Made by a program: the position numbers and the translations under genes. From Sclerotinia nivalis (taxonomy: Eukaryota; Ascomycota; Leotiomycetes; Helotiales; Sclerotiniaceae): a stretch of DNA of 64,000 bases. This document shows positions 11,227 to 23,398 of the stretch, one piece after another. Each line of letters opens with the position of its first letter. Position 1 is the first letter of the stretch. Location of the stretch: contig JAPEIS010000013.1 of NCBI GenBank assembly GCA_029531795.1, positions 1,302,001 to 1,366,000 on the forward strand, read 5' to 3'. The notes under the pieces were generated by a model. The model did no database searches, was not told where the DNA came from, and saw only the letters and a program-made list of their open reading frames with translations.

Positions 11227-12660
11227 ATGCCTGCTTTGCGACACTTACCCCCAAAGGTCAATCCTTTGATGACCTCGGAGATCCCATCTTGTAAGACGAT
11301 TGCGCCAGTCGCGTTGACGGTTTGAGGACCAGAACTAACAATCGTCGCAGATGAAACTTTGGTTGCTAGAAGAAGATTGGGTCAGACGGATCTTGCTGTA
11401 AAGACAGGTCAGCTCAATACTTCGAACTCTACGCGGCCAAAGAACTTGGGCACTTTCGACTACGCGCATTTGCGTGCTCCGTTGCCTAAAGGAATCCACA
11501 GTGGTATCTTTAAGCCTTCGCCCGCCTCGTACTTTCTTATGCGCCGTAGCAGTGATGGCTATATCAGCGCGACTGGAATGTTTAAAGCCACATTCCCATA
11601 CGCGGAGGCCGCGGAAGAGGAAATGGAGCGTCGTTATATTAAAAGCCTGCCATCAACCTCTGTAGATGAGACCGCAGGGAATGTTTGGATCCCACCTCAC
11701 CATGCGCTCGAGCTTGCAGGAGAATACCAAATCTTGCCTTGGATTAAAGCTCTCCTTGACAACGCGCCCATTGAAGTTAACCCAACTAAGGACCAGACAC
11801 CTAAATCAATTGTCCCACCTCCAAAGTTTGACTTCAGAGATCTCGCTCCCATTCCCGCACCAAGGCTACTATTAGAAGAGGCACCTCAAATCGCCCCTCC
11901 CGAGACCCTTACCGCACCAACTACAAAAAGTGGCCGTCCTCGTCGATCCGCATCGCCCAGCAAATACGCATCTTCATCTCCTCGTAAGATTGCAAGAGCA
12001 CGCAAACCAAGCGCTAGGCTGGCAAGTTTGGAGCCTGCCGGGGCTGCCAACAATGTTCTCGAACAAGTTGAGGAAAACGGAGTTGTTGAGGCCGAGAAAG
12101 AGAAGGTAGAGACGACAGAATCCGCGGAATCCGCAGAATCCACAGCTTCTGAGCCAGTGAAGGAGTCAGTGAAGGAAGAATCAAGCGAAGAGGTCTCGGA
12201 GCCAAAGGTCAAAGTCAAGGTTGACACTGATGTTGAGGTTAACGGCGATGTTGAGACGACCCACACTCATGTTCAGGTGGAGATGCCAGCTGGTTCGCCA
12301 GATCTCCCTCTCCCAGAGGATACTGAAGCTATGATTGCTAAGGCGAAAGAAATGGTGGAGGCTGCCGTCAAGCATGACGCAGCTATGCCCAGTCGCTCAA
12401 AGCAAGTGAAGAGAAAAGCTGAAGAGTTTGAGGCAGACGTGGATGACGAAGAAGAGCCTTCAGAAGCTCCAGCTAAGAAGGTCAAGGTAGCGGCCGATTT
12501 GAGAAAGGAAAGGGTTAAGACTCGGGCATTGATTGGATTGAGTGCTACTTTGGCAATTGGGTAAGTTTCATCAATATTTCATTAATTTTGTTTTTCTTCC
12601 GATATAGTACTGATAAAAAAACGCAGTGCAATAATTCCATATGTGTTTGGCGCGTTTTAA
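11227..12660 (+). CDS. bqt4: Bqt4-like inner nuclear membrane protein with APSES/KilA-N-like domain
   Basis: Three exons: 11227-11290, 11351-12560 and 12627-12660, giving 435 residues. The N-terminal third is an APSES/KilA-N-like fold (YFLMRRSSDGYISATGMFKA, then NVWIPPHHALELAGEYQI), close to the fission-yeast Bqt4 pattern. A long acidic, Lys-rich disordered region with a basic patch near 195-230 follows. The tiny last exon completes a hydrophobic tail (LIGLSATLAIGAIIPYVFGAF), a single C-terminal membrane anchor that the unspliced frame would lose. In fission yeast Bqt4 tethers telomeres to the inner nuclear membrane; the same role here is inference from architecture. The start at 11227 (MPALRHLPPKVNPL) is preferred for its family-like N-terminus; the in-frame ATG at 11050 is an alternative. 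Confidence 0.85.
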
Positions 12661-13358
12661 AGTGATCACGCTGGGCATGGGTTGTATATTGTTATGTTTT
12701 CTATTTCATCTACTGTTTATTAGTCCAGGGGCGTTTCATGACAGGGAGAATGGCTTTTCGGATGACCTTGAAGACCGGTGGACTTGCTGGATATACTACC
12801 CAGTGAAAAGAATATTTTTTTTCGAAGTAGATACTACATACAGCACTAAAAGCCACAACGATTTTTTGAGGAAAGCGCGGTGTCGTTCTTCCTCGCACAA
12901 TCATAGTGTTCAGATAGGCAAATCAAATTAATTTGACCACGAATTTCAATCATTTATGGGACATAGAAAGCTGGGGTTGAGATCAATTGATGTTGGGGTG
13001 GGTGCTGAGTGCTGAGTGCTGAGTGCTAGTTCGTTCCTTCTCGTTTGGTGAAAATGGAAGGGACCATTCAGGAAGTACCAACTATCAACGGCAACGTGCC
13101 TTCCCAATATACTTAGATTCGTGCTATGTCATCGAGATCTTTTCAATTCTTTCCTCCCAAATAAAATCTCTTACAATAAACCGTTTCTTTTATCTTCAAT
13201 CATCAATACCTTCTATAACCAAAGAATATGATCAAAGTTATCATCGTTATCAATTCAGCCTGCAGTGAGGCACAATTGTCGGAAATTCTTTTACACATGC
13301 AACTAGATACGCTGCGAGCGGATCGCGAAAACCCATCACTTCACCTTTTGCTGGCGGT
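12661..13358. other. intergenic / 5' region of the acidic-protein gene
   Basis: This contains the GTGCTGA tandem repeat at about 13002-13027. The reading frame of the next gene is open upstream of its ATG back to 13269 with family-like sequence (GSRKPITSPFAGG just before the Met), so an unlocated 5' coding exon may lie here. Confidence 0.5.
13002..13027. repeat. 7-bp tandem repeat (GTGCTGA)n
   Basis: Nearly four perfect copies of GTGCTGA stand upstream of the acidic-protein gene. It is a short microsatellite with no visible coding role. Confidence 0.85.
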
Positions 13359-16300
13359 ATGACTACTGCTCAATTGGAACGAGTGTTACAAAGAACTCCT
13401 CAAATGACTAGATTTAATCCTTCGAGAAGGAGTCTTCAAGCGCTTAAAGCTCCTGATTCTCGCACTTCCAAAAGTGAAATCGTCACTACTAGTGATGAAG
13501 TAGTTACGGCTCCAAATTTAACTCCGATTGTGCACTCGCCAATATCCTTAACTGGCGAAGATTTAGGGAACGCAAGAAATGAAACATCGGCGGCTGTACG
13601 AGCTGATGATGCTCAAGGAAGTGTTTTGAAATCTACCGACTCTATTCGTCCTCCCTGTCACGAAGACATTTCGCGCTCAAAGCAACAAGGTGGAACATTT
13701 CCGAAAAGATTCTTGAAAACAATTGCAAAGCGCAAACAGTTACGCGGGGGGAAACACAAAGAGTCCAAAGTCACTACGTTACTTCCGGTGGAAGAAACGT
13801 TGAACACATTTTTCCATGGAGAGAAAGGTGATGAGCACGCGGATTTCTCTTCTCGTGAATCTGGTGGCATGGTTAAAGTAGATACACCGGCCATAATATC
13901 AGAACCTTCCAGTGGTGAAACATCCGGTGACAGTCAGGAATCTACAAACCTTGAAGAGATCATTCGTACGGCTCCTCGCACATCCACTTCACAGGCAATG
14001 AATGATTTTAGACCGCATTATGTCAGTCTATCATTTGGACCTGCACGGCTGGTTCGAAGAGCGAATATGAGCTCGGACAATGAGGGCGATGATAGTGATG
14101 ATGACCTTAACGACCTTGAGGTGGCGATCCTTGGTTTGGGCGATAGTAATGATTCATTCAAATCTATGCCTGGCCCAGACGACTCTAACGGTGCCAACAT
14201 TCATCACAAATCTCGAAATGGTCGCCTAAACAGCCAGAAGCAGAAGAAAGAGAAGAAGATGCCTCGAAGGCTCCCGGTAGACGAGCTGTACCTAGTATCT
14301 GAAAGAGTGGAAGAACCTACCCAGGAGAATGACGATGAAAGTGGTATGGTCAGAATCTTGCCGATTCCATGATACGATACTGATCAGTATCTAGTACGAT
14401 CTTTGGGAGAACTTCCAGATGATCCAATCTCACAAGATGCCTCGGATGCGCTACAAGTCATAAACACTGTTGGGCGGACAAAGCGCGATTTGAACACGCT
14501 CCATAGATGGAGCTATGGAGCTTTTGGAAAGATTGATACAAGAGAATTTCGGTTCCCAAAACTTGAAAGCACATCTCCTCAGGCAAAAACAGACAATCGC
14601 CATGAGGTACGCCCGTCCCATTCGGATGGCTTCGTAGGATCTGAAGCAAATTTCACTGGTCAATTTATGATGGTTCCAAAGCAAAAGCGTGTTAACATTA
14701 GCATATGGGGACTGACTACTCGGGTAGCACAATTGCAGTTGGTTCGCGAAAAAGACTATGGGCTAGTCGAGGAGTCGAACGGCCAAATCAAGAGAAGAAA
14801 TTCGGCGAGAAAGTCCAAGAGACCTCCAAATAAGCAAGCTAAACTCGATGCGCCAGTATTCACTGAGCCTAAGGCTCAAGCAGTTGAGACGGGTGACGCT
14901 CAACAAAACGATCAGGATAATCAGAACCATCAAGACCATGACGATAATCAAAAAGATCGGCCGATGAATGGATATCTTCCTGATGATAGAATCATCCCAA
15001 ATGTAGAAAACAATTCGCCGTCGCCACTGAATCCGAAAGTATGTCGAAAAGTCACATTCGATGAGGGAGTCGATGTTGATCAGCGTGCGAGAATGCACTC
15101 TTCCGATTCCTTGGTTCGGCAAGATATGGAAACGACGTGTTCAGAGAGTTGTCACCGTGGAGAGTGTGAGGAGGATGGGCTATCTTGGCAAGAATCCGAG
15201 CGAAGAGTCGTGAGCATATCAAGTGATGACGACGACCCGGAAGAAAGCGACGAGTCCAGTGATAATAGTAGTGAAGAGATGAATGAAGAGCAACAGATGG
15301 AAGGAGATTCCGATGCTCAAACGACTTCGGGGGAGGACATGGACAGCCAAAGTGACGCTACCAGTATTTCAGTTGCAGAAGAACTAAGCGAGGTCAGTGA
15401 GAACCGTGAGAACAGTGAGAACAGTGATGAAGAAATGGATGAAGAGGGCGAGGAGGAGGAGGAGGAGGAGGAGGAGGGAGAATACTCCACTGTACAGGCG
15501 GTATTAGAGGAAAAAATAAACAAACAAGTTGACGAGGGTGGAATCTCCACTGAAAACCCAAGTGAAGTAGGCGAGCCTACCAGCAAAGAGGGCGACCATA
15601 GAAACAACTTTCATGACTCCGATGAAGAGGTAGACCTACACAAGCAATTGAGGGGTGGGGAAGAAATCACTACAGTCCCGTTGCTGGGGAGGTCAAATCA
15701 GCATAAGGAGAGCTCTCCATTTGAAGATTTGCTACTGAAAGAATCTCAAACGACAGAAGCTGGCGCGAATGAAGAGAATGACGACAGTCAGCCATCACAC
15801 CTATCCGTTGCCATGAGTTGGCAGAATACTGCATATGCAATGTCAATACCAGAAGCTGATACCTGGAGACCCCGCAAACCAAAGCCAAGCAGTGTGATGA
15901 ATGAGACAGGAGAGGATATTGTGGACAGTCCAAGTCCGGTTTCGGCAATCGTCATCAGAAGAAGATCAACTGGTCTTCAGACACATAGACGAAGAATATT
16001 CAGTAGTCGACCTCTTGCCCTTACGACGAGCCGATCCGCCAATCCGCCTGGCCTTGAGGTGGAAGAGACTCAGGTTATGATACCTGAGATCCCAGAAACA
16101 CAATTTACTACGGCTCGCGAGGTGTCTATTGAGCTTGGCAGATCACAAGTAACCGATTTGTCTAGTGAGCTCGAGAACTCGATAATTGACGCACTGCCTC
16201 CTGACGACCAGGAAAATTTCTTGCCTCATTTTTCGCAACTCTCGTTTATTCCAGAAGATATTCCAGAAGAAAGTTACTTTTACCGGGCGTCCCAATCTTT

Positions 16301-16619
16301 GATGGGAAATTTTGGGACACCCAAATCACGAGCTAAGTCGACTCCAGCTCGCTTTTATCCAGAATATAATCAAGCAATCGTAACTCCGGCCTCGATTCAG
16401 CCAAGTACCGAGACTACTGTGAGTGTATTCTCTGGACCAAGAACATCACCTAAATTCTCACAACAGTCGTACCAACCCACACCCAGGCCAGAAAAAAGTT
16501 TGAGCCGTCTTACCAGACAAGCAAGCTTCGCCTTTGGGACTTTGCCGGTTTCTGCTAGGAAGAGAACAAAAACTTTACCATTTGTTCCACCATTCAAAAA
16601 GCCAACTTTGCAGATTTAG
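13359..16619 (+). CDS. large acidic, disordered protein of unknown function
   Basis: Two exons, 13359-14343 and 14395-16619, joined by a 51-nt intron (GTATGG donor, CTGAT branch site, CTAG acceptor), giving about 1069 residues. Without this intron the locus looks like two separate frames. I do not recognise the family. Visible features are Ser/Thr-rich low complexity, a basic stretch near 300 (KQKKEKKMPRRLP), a more ordered segment around 360-470 (TLHRWSYGAFGKIDTREFRFPKL and KRVNISIWGLTTRV), a basic KR/RK patch near 480, a very long Asp/Glu/Ser run (about 15190-15480) and a Ser/Pro-rich C-terminus ending in KKPTLQI. The composition suggests a nuclear or chromatin-associated protein, which is inference only. 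The frame stays open upstream of the ATG to 13269, so the true N-terminus may lie in an undetected exon. Confidence 0.75.
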
Positions 16620-17112
16620 CGATGAATCATTCGCCCAAACGAAGACAGCAAACATTTTAACGTTCTTGCTATTTGATGCGTTGCCTGATAACTGGAGGGA
16701 TGGATGTACCCTTCTTGACTGTTGAGGCGCAAGGGGAATATAATTCGCTATATCGGAGAAATAATTTTGGAGATTTGAGCTATTAGCAATGGTAGAAAAT
16801 AATGAGGAACATTTAGTAGCAATAATTGAAGAGCCGAAGAGCTGATATTCATAGTAAATAAGTAACCCTTTTATAATATATTCCCGAGCTTCAGAGACTC
16901 ATTCACTATGGATAGGCACGTATTTTCAATAACTCTGCTTTTTATTCACCTTTTCCTACCTAGGTATTGATTGTGGTCTGGACCGGTTTTCATCGTAAGG
17001 AAATTTCATCCATTTTCTGTACCAAAAACGCCTTGCTAATTGGACAAATTGGGTTGATATGTACACTACAATATCGTTTCCGCACCGGCAATTTCATCAT
17101 GTAATCTATGAA
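16620..17112. other. intergenic, convergent 3' ends
   Basis: This short gap separates the acidic-protein stop from the BUB3 stop. I see nothing in it beyond probable 3' UTRs. Confidence 0.6.
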
Positions 17113-18310
17113 TCATTTTGCCCCCTTTCCCTTCGCCTCGTTCTCGCCAAGCTCCCTTATATACACTTTCGTCAATCCTTCCCCGCTGTAATCTTCTTGT
17201 CCATTTTCGAATCCTGGACATACGCCCACGGCTAAATATTTCCCGTCGCTTGAGAATGAGAGAGCAGCAACACTTGCTGGGTATTTCTGGTATTGTCTAA
17301 TTCTCCTTTTCGCAACAGCGTCCCACAGTGCAACCACTCCATCACCGCCTCCAGATGCAAATGTACCGTGAGTGGGGTGGAATGCTAGCGCATTGACTGG
17401 ATATACGATATCGGTGCCATCGCCCGCTGCATCGGGTTGACGGTGACATTTGAAAGCGTATTTGCGGGCTTGAGATTCGGGTGAGGGATCGAACCATTCC
17501 ACCGCGACACGACCTTCGATAGAGGAAGAGGCATATCCGTCATCGTTGGGCATGCAGGCTACAGCGCGGGTCATGAACTTGAGCGAGGATTCGCGTTGTT
17601 GCCAGGGTTTTTGGGAGGGGTCGGTGGAGCAGGGGAGGGAATAGATGTATAGAAGGCGGGATGACATGGCAACGACCAGTTTTGTGGGAGTGAGAGAGAG
17701 GGAGTGCGGTTTGGATGGGAGGGGGATTGTCGTTGGGGGCTGCGATGGGTTGGAAAGGTTGTGGATGTGGAGTGTTTGATCCCAGGAGGCGGAGATGAGA
17801 AGAGCTGGATAGGATTAATACTCTGTGGCAATTGACGTGCACAATAATGTTCAAACTTACAATGCTCTTTACTATAAACCACTGACTTCACCGGCGCCTC
17901 ATGCATACTCAGCACTATCTGTTCTCCGCTCTCCAAATCAATCCTGTGACACATTAGCATGCAATCCCAATTCAATGTACACAATGGGCAAACGCACCGT
18001 TTCACCTGCCAATCCATTCCAGCTGTAAACGCCTCACTCTCATCACTCCCGAAACAAACATCTAATACCGGCGCGCGATGCTCATAAGTTCTAACGAGCT
18101 TCCCCCCTTCGGAAACATTTTCTGTGTTATATAGATAAACCTTTTTATCCCAGGAGGATACCAGTAATTTGGTTGGAGTATAGGGCGAGAATTGTAGGGA
18201 AGAGACTGCATCGGTAGGAGGCTCAGAGAGCTCGAATTGAACTGCTGGAAGGATATATTAGTATCCTTGCTTGAGCTTGGAGAATGCAGAGCTTGGTTAC
18301 CTGGCGCCAT
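17113..18310 (-). CDS. BUB3: spindle-checkpoint WD40 protein Bub3
   Basis: Four exons: 18310-18301, 18241-17998, 17943-17861 and 17804-17113, giving 342 residues. Bub3 is a seven-bladed propeller that brings Bub1 and Mad3/BubR1 to phosphorylated Spc105/Knl1 at unattached kinetochores. The start exon is only 10 nt (MAP plus one base). Blade motifs are clear: VSSLQFSPYTPTKLLVSSWD, VLDVCFGSDESEAFTAGMDW, LLISASWDQTLHIHNL, then VEGR-type sequence (SSIEGRVAVEWFD), the long YPVNALAFHPTHGTFASGGG blade and SVAALSFSSDGKYLAVGV. The EGRVAVE and NALAFHP segments are Bub3 hallmarks that separate it from Rae1/Gle2. Length matches the family. Confidence 0.93.
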
Positions 18311-19010
18311 GATTGGATGAGCTTCGAATGATGTAAGGCTAACGCGGAAATTTATATGCGCGCAAGATTGAAGATTTTGGAGCTATGAACTTTTCAAAAG
18401 AGTGTCTTGTCGATGATAAGGATCCAGTAATTGCGCACTTTGCGACGAGAGTAACCTGGTCCAAGTGAAATATTTAGATTGATCTCGAAGCCATGTTTCT
18501 ATATGAGGCTTAGTGCGACAATTCTGCCATGTTCACCGCCAGTAATGTTTGTCAGCCTTGCATTAAGCCTTTCAACTTTTGTCAAAAGTGACCCTCTCCA
18601 AACTCAACAACCATTCTTCCAATATCCCCGAAACAGTTTTTTTCAAGATCGTGAAACTTCAAGCTTTCCAAATCTGCAATAAAATTACTACTTTCCCCAA
18701 AAACCTCAAAGTTGAAAGTGTCGACAGACGTGCAACAAAACTTTTGGGTAGGTAAGCTAAGATTGGTGGTAGGCTACAACTTTGCAAGTTTCGCACCACT
18801 TCTTCGACATCATATTTACGAATTTTACGGCGGAGATTGGATATTTTATATACATGAAGGATAATTTGAAGGAGTGTATTATCGCTATTTAGTGCAATAA
18901 GGAAAAGATTCAGATTCTTACTCACACCTCTCAACCCACGAATCGCCCCTCATTATCATACTACGATCATCATAAATCACAACCGCCACCATACACATAT
19001 ACAGCACAAC
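18311..19010. other. divergent intergenic region
   Basis: This is the shared upstream region of BUB3 and GPN2. I see no coding or structural element that can be supported. Confidence 0.6.
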
Positions 19011-20127
19011 ATGCCTTTCGCACAACTCGTCCTCGGCTCTCCCGGTGCGGGGAAATCTACATACTGTAATGGTATGCAACAGTTCATGTCTGCCATTGGA
19101 AGAAAATGTTCTATCGTGAATCTCGACCCTGCCAATGACCACACGAGCTACCCTTGCGCCATCGATGTGCGCAGTTTTATAAAGCTGGAGGATATTATGG
19201 AAGAAGATTCATTAGGGCCCAATGGCGGCGTGCTCTACGCCCTTGAGGAATTAGAACAGAATATTGAGTGGTTGGAAGAAGGGTTGTCGGAGCTGGGCGA
19301 GGATTATGTACTTTTTGATTGTCCAGGCCAGGTCGAACTTTACACACATCATTCGTCTTTACGGAATATCTTTTTTAGGTTACAGAAATTAGGATATAGA
19401 GTATGTTATTCAGTTTGCCATTGGATATCTACTTTAAAGAACCAATATGCTGACATTTGTGCAGCTCGTAGTTCTCCATCTTTCCGATTCCTATTGCTTG
19501 ACTTTGCCTTCATTATACATCTCGAATCTTATCCTCTCACTGCGAGCAATGCTACAGATGGATTTACCACATCTGAATGTTTTGACAAAAATGGACAAGC
19601 TGGCTTCGTATCCACCACTTCCTTTCAACTTAGATTTTTATACCGAAGTCCAAGATCTGTCATACTTACTTCCTAGTCTTCAAGAAGAATCATCTGTAAT
19701 GCAAGGCTCAAAGTTTGAGGGTCTGAATAAAGCCATCATTCAGCTTGTTGAGGATTTCGGGTTGGTGGGATTCGAGACTTTGGCGGTGGAGGATAAAAGG
19801 AGTATGATGCATCTACTCCAAGTCATAGATCGTGCCGGAGGATATGCTTTTGGTGGTGCGGAAGGGGCAAATGATACCGTCTGGCAGGTGGCTATGAGAG
19901 AAGGTACCACAACGATGGATATAAAAGATGTTCAGGAGCGATGGATCGATCGCAAGGAAGAGTATGATGAGGCATATCGTGAGATCGAGAGGAAGCAGTT
20001 TGAGGAACAATCCAAGATCCAGGAAGAGGAAGAGAACTCGAGAGCTGCAGAAGATGATGACGATCTCGAGGAGATGGCTCGAGCACCATTCGATTCGGGA
20101 GTAAAAGTTGTTAGAACAAATCAATGA
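19011..20127 (+). CDS. GPN2: GPN-loop GTPase 2
   Basis: Two exons, 19011-19400 and 19465-20127, giving 350 residues. GPN GTPases assist assembly and nuclear import of RNA polymerase II. The N-terminus MPFAQLVLGSPGAGKSTYC carries the P-loop (GSPGAGKST). LDPAND, the family-defining Gly-Pro-Asn loop (SLGPNGGVL), the DCPGQVEL switch and the TKMD base-recognition motif follow in order. The MPFAQLV start and the paired LGPNGG/HLNVLTKMD context favour GPN2 over GPN1 or GPN3. The C-terminus is an acidic, charged helix. The gene converges on POP5 with only five bases between the two stop codons. Confidence 0.94.
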
Positions 20128-20132
20128 TACCC

Positions 20133-20766
20133 TCATCCATTTCCATCGCTTAATTCTTCATCCTCATCACTATCCACCGCATCCACCATCATTACATCTT
20201 TTGTGGATTCTGCCGTGGCCCCCTTGTTTGTGCTAAACATCTTCTCCAGTGTAGATTCGCTTTGTTCCCCTAGGTCTCGGCGAGCCTTTAATATCATCTC
20301 CCTCGCCCTTCTGATAGCTTCCTCCTCCGCCTTTCTTATCGTCCCACTTACCCTCACAACCCTAAATACACAATTCTTCCCATTTCTAATAGGCAAACTA
20401 TTCATCAGCGACAAAGCCGCCCATACAATCCTATAATGCGCTCGTGAAACCCGTAGAATGAATGTCGATGTCGCAGATGACAAATATTTCACTGCATTCC
20501 AATCACATCAGCAACCATAGCTTTTTTTTTGGCAAGAGAAATCACAAACCAGCAATACTATCCGCAATCGCACCACTTCCATAATCTCCAAACAGATTCG
20601 CAACTTCCATCTGGATTCCCCTCAGCAGTGCCCGCGAATTCAGCGCATCAACTGTCGGTTGATTGAATACCACTACGTCTGGCAGATTTTCCTTGCTGGT
20701 AGTATTTCTCTCCAGTTCTGGGTAGAGGATATTTACCAGAAGGTATCGGTTTTTAATTCGTACCAT
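20133..20766 (-). CDS. POP5: RNase P/MRP protein subunit Pop5
   Basis: Two exons, 20766-20550 and 20491-20133, giving 191 residues. Pop5 is a core protein of RNase P (tRNA 5' maturation) and RNase MRP (rRNA processing). The N-terminus MVRIKNRYLLVNILYP and the segments LFGDYGSGAIADSIAVKYLS, SRAHYRIVWAAL and CVFRVVRVSGTIRKAEEEAI match the family in order. The C-terminal 50 residues are an acidic extension (DSDEDEELSDGNG) beyond the human length, common in fungi. The intron is 58 nt with a GTTTGT donor. It is convergent with GPN2 and divergent from the molybdenum-cofactor gene. Confidence 0.93.
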
Positions 20767-20960
20767 GGTTGTTGTGGCTTAATTTGTTGATTGATTTGGA
20801 GCGCGCTGGAACAATAAAACAAGTCTGGGGGACGCGATTTCTTGTGACGTCGGCTTTTCTCCGTCAAGGGTGTGCTTGGATCGGATCGGTAAGTGGGGAA
20901 GCTTGGGAGGGGAAATGAGTGATGATTAGAACATCAACTTTCTCGACAAGATAATCGAAA
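20767..20960. promoter_or_regulatory. compact bidirectional promoter POP5/cnxE
   Basis: Only 194 bp separate the divergent start codons of POP5 and the MogA-MoeA gene, so both promoters must lie or overlap here. It includes a TGACGTCG (CRE-like) element near 20845. Its use is inference. Confidence 0.5.
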
Positions 20961-23104
20961 ATGGATAAACAGACTTTCAAAGCTGCGATTCTCATTGTAT
21001 CTACTACTGCAGCTAAAGATGCATCAACAGACTCCTCAGGGCCTGTCTTGAGAGATGTTTTTGAGGACACAAATGGCCAATGGGAAGTTGTAGAAACGAA
21101 GATCGTGAGTGATAATGTGACGGATATCCAGAGAAGTGTGATGTCTTGGACGGATCAGGAGAATATTATCAATGTTGTGATTACTACTGGTGGGACTGGG
21201 TTCGCCGCCTCAGACAATACTCCTGAGGTAAGCTTAGTCCAGCTTTAAAGGCAGCATGTTACGCATGCTAAAATGCATTGTCATAGGCGATTATACCACT
21301 TTTACACAAGCAAGCTCCTGGACTTGTCCATGGAATGCTTGCGGCTTCATTGGCAATCACTCCTTGTATGTACGGAAGTCTCACGGCACCAATAGTTAAT
21401 TGACTGGTAATAGTTGCTCTCATGTCAAGGCCTGTAGCAGGTGTTCGCAATAAGACAATCATCATTACATTACCGGGATCACCAAAGGGGGCAAAGGAAA
21501 ACCTTCAGTCAATATTGAATCTTTTACCACATGCTTGCCTTCAGGCTGCAGGAGCCAATTCCCGAGCTCTTCATGCAGGAGGTGTGAGAAAGCTTGAGAA
21601 GGATGCCGGCGTTAGCTCTGTTGGGTCTTCTCCTCCAGTACATTCGCATAACCATGATCACTCCCATAGTCACTTGCATGGTCTTGGTCATAGTCATAGT
21701 CATGGACATGTAATGCCCGTTAGACACACTGCGCCAGATGGAAATCCTCGGTCAAATGATCCTGCTCTTGGTCCAACACGGAGGAGTCGTTCATCGCCAT
21801 ACCCTATGTTATCTGTTGATGAAGCTCTAAAACTAATTGAGAAATATACGCCTTCACCACAAGCCGTAAAAGTTGACGTAGATGGAGGCATTGTAGGATC
21901 TATTCTCGCGGAAGATGTGACAGCAAGTGAGGCTGTGCCAGCATATCGCGCTAGTATTGTAGATGGATATGCCGTGATTGCTACAGAAGGTAAATCGAAT
22001 AGAGGCGTATTTCCTGTAGCATCGATATCCCATGCCACCGCAGGTGAGCATCCGCAGCTGCAGGAAGGTCAGATTGCACGCATTACAACTGGTGCACCTC
22101 TGCCGCCTGGAGCTACTTCGGTAGTAATGGTAGAAGATACTGTGCTGAAAACGATGACCGAAGATGGTAGAGAGGAGAAAGAAGTTGAAATTTTAGCCGA
22201 TGGAGTAAAGCCTGGTGAGAATGTTAGAGAAGTCGGTAGTGATATTAAAGCAGGGTCTGTCATTATGCGCAAAGGGGAAGAAATATCTGCCAATGGTGGT
22301 GAACTGGGTCTACTCACATCCGTAGGTAGAGCAGAAGTTATTGTTTACAGGAAACCAATAGTCGGTGTTCTTTCCACTGGAGACGAAATCGTCGAACATA
22401 ACAGGCCTGGCTCCCTCAGGACGGGAGAAGTTCGTGACTGTAATAGACCGACAATCATGGCAGCGGTGCGAGGTCTAGGGTTCGAAGCCGTAGATCTCGG
22501 CATCGCTCGAGATAAACCAGGAGACCTAGAACAAACACTGCGAGATGGACTTCGAAGGGTTGATGTTATCATAACCACAGGTGGTGTATCTATGGGCGAA
22601 CTTGATCTTCTCAAGCCAACTATTGAAAGATCATTGGGTGGAACAATTCATTTCGGACGTGTTTCGATGAAACCAGGAAAGCCTGCAACCTTCGCAACAG
22701 TGCCAGTGAAGAACAACGATGGTGAAAGAGTCTCCAAGGTCATATTTGCCCTGCCTGGAAATCCAGTTTCCGCTATAGTTACTCTTCATTTGTTTGTTCT
22801 TCCTTCTCTACATCGCGCTTCTGGAATATCCCCTGTAGGATTGCCTAAACTTCCAGTAACTCTATCACACGGGTTTCGTTTAGATCCTCAAAGAGTCGAA
22901 TACCATAGAGCGATTGTAACAATGGCCAAAGATGGTCTTTTGTATGCAAGTAGCACTGGTATGCAGCGTAGCTCAAGGGTTGGGAGCTTAAAGAGTGCAA
23001 ATGCCTTATTATGCTTGCCAATCGGATCAGAGGATTTACCGAAGGGGACAAAGATTGAAGCAATTCTGATGGGTAGAATCAGAAGTGAATATGAATTTCA
23101 GTAG
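20961..23104 (+). CDS. cnxE: molybdenum cofactor biosynthesis fusion, MogA-MoeA (gephyrin/CnxE type)
   Basis: Three exons: 20961-21227, 21287-21365 and 21414-23104, giving 678 residues. The N-terminal G domain (MogA-like: VVITTGGTGFAASDNTPE, LPGSPKGAKE) adenylates molybdopterin. The C-terminal E domain (MoeA-like, from about 265: SVDEALKLIE, DGYAVIA, RITTGAPLPPGATSVVMVED, GDEIVE, TTGGVSMGELDLLKPTIE, ALPGNPVSA) inserts molybdate. The order G-then-E is that of gephyrin and fungal CnxE, the reverse of plant Cnx1. The product serves nitrate reductase and other molybdoenzymes. Between the domains is a linker with 11 histidines in 24 residues (about 191-214; bases 21638-21709), which could bind metal (inference). 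The second intron is 48 nt. Confidence 0.94.
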
Positions 23105-23398
23105 TTTTTTTACAGGCAAGAAGAAAGAAATATTCACTTGAGATGGGTACTGGTGACTGGGTACATTGTAATGTCATTGGAAGTGAAATCACCTGAATGA
23201 GTCAAAAGTGAATTAAAATATTCTCATTCTTGAATTGGAAGGAACTCTTCTCCTCTCCTCTCATTATAAGCGTTGAGGTTCTAGAACATCCTCACACATG
23301 GTCTTTTTCTTTCCTTTACAAATACTTTCAAGTTCTCGAATCTTTTTATTCTTCACAACTTTAATAATATTTCTTCATTTGGATACACATCCTCCATA

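Noticed and set aside
14403..16619. Separate gene starting at 14403
   Set aside because: The frame begins with TTG, and a phase-correct 51-nt intron joins it to the frame ending at 14372.
18062..18310. 82-codon minus-strand frame sharing the BUB3 start codon
   Set aside because: It reads through the first BUB3 intron in the wrong frame; splicing after 10 nt gives the conserved Bub3 N-terminus.
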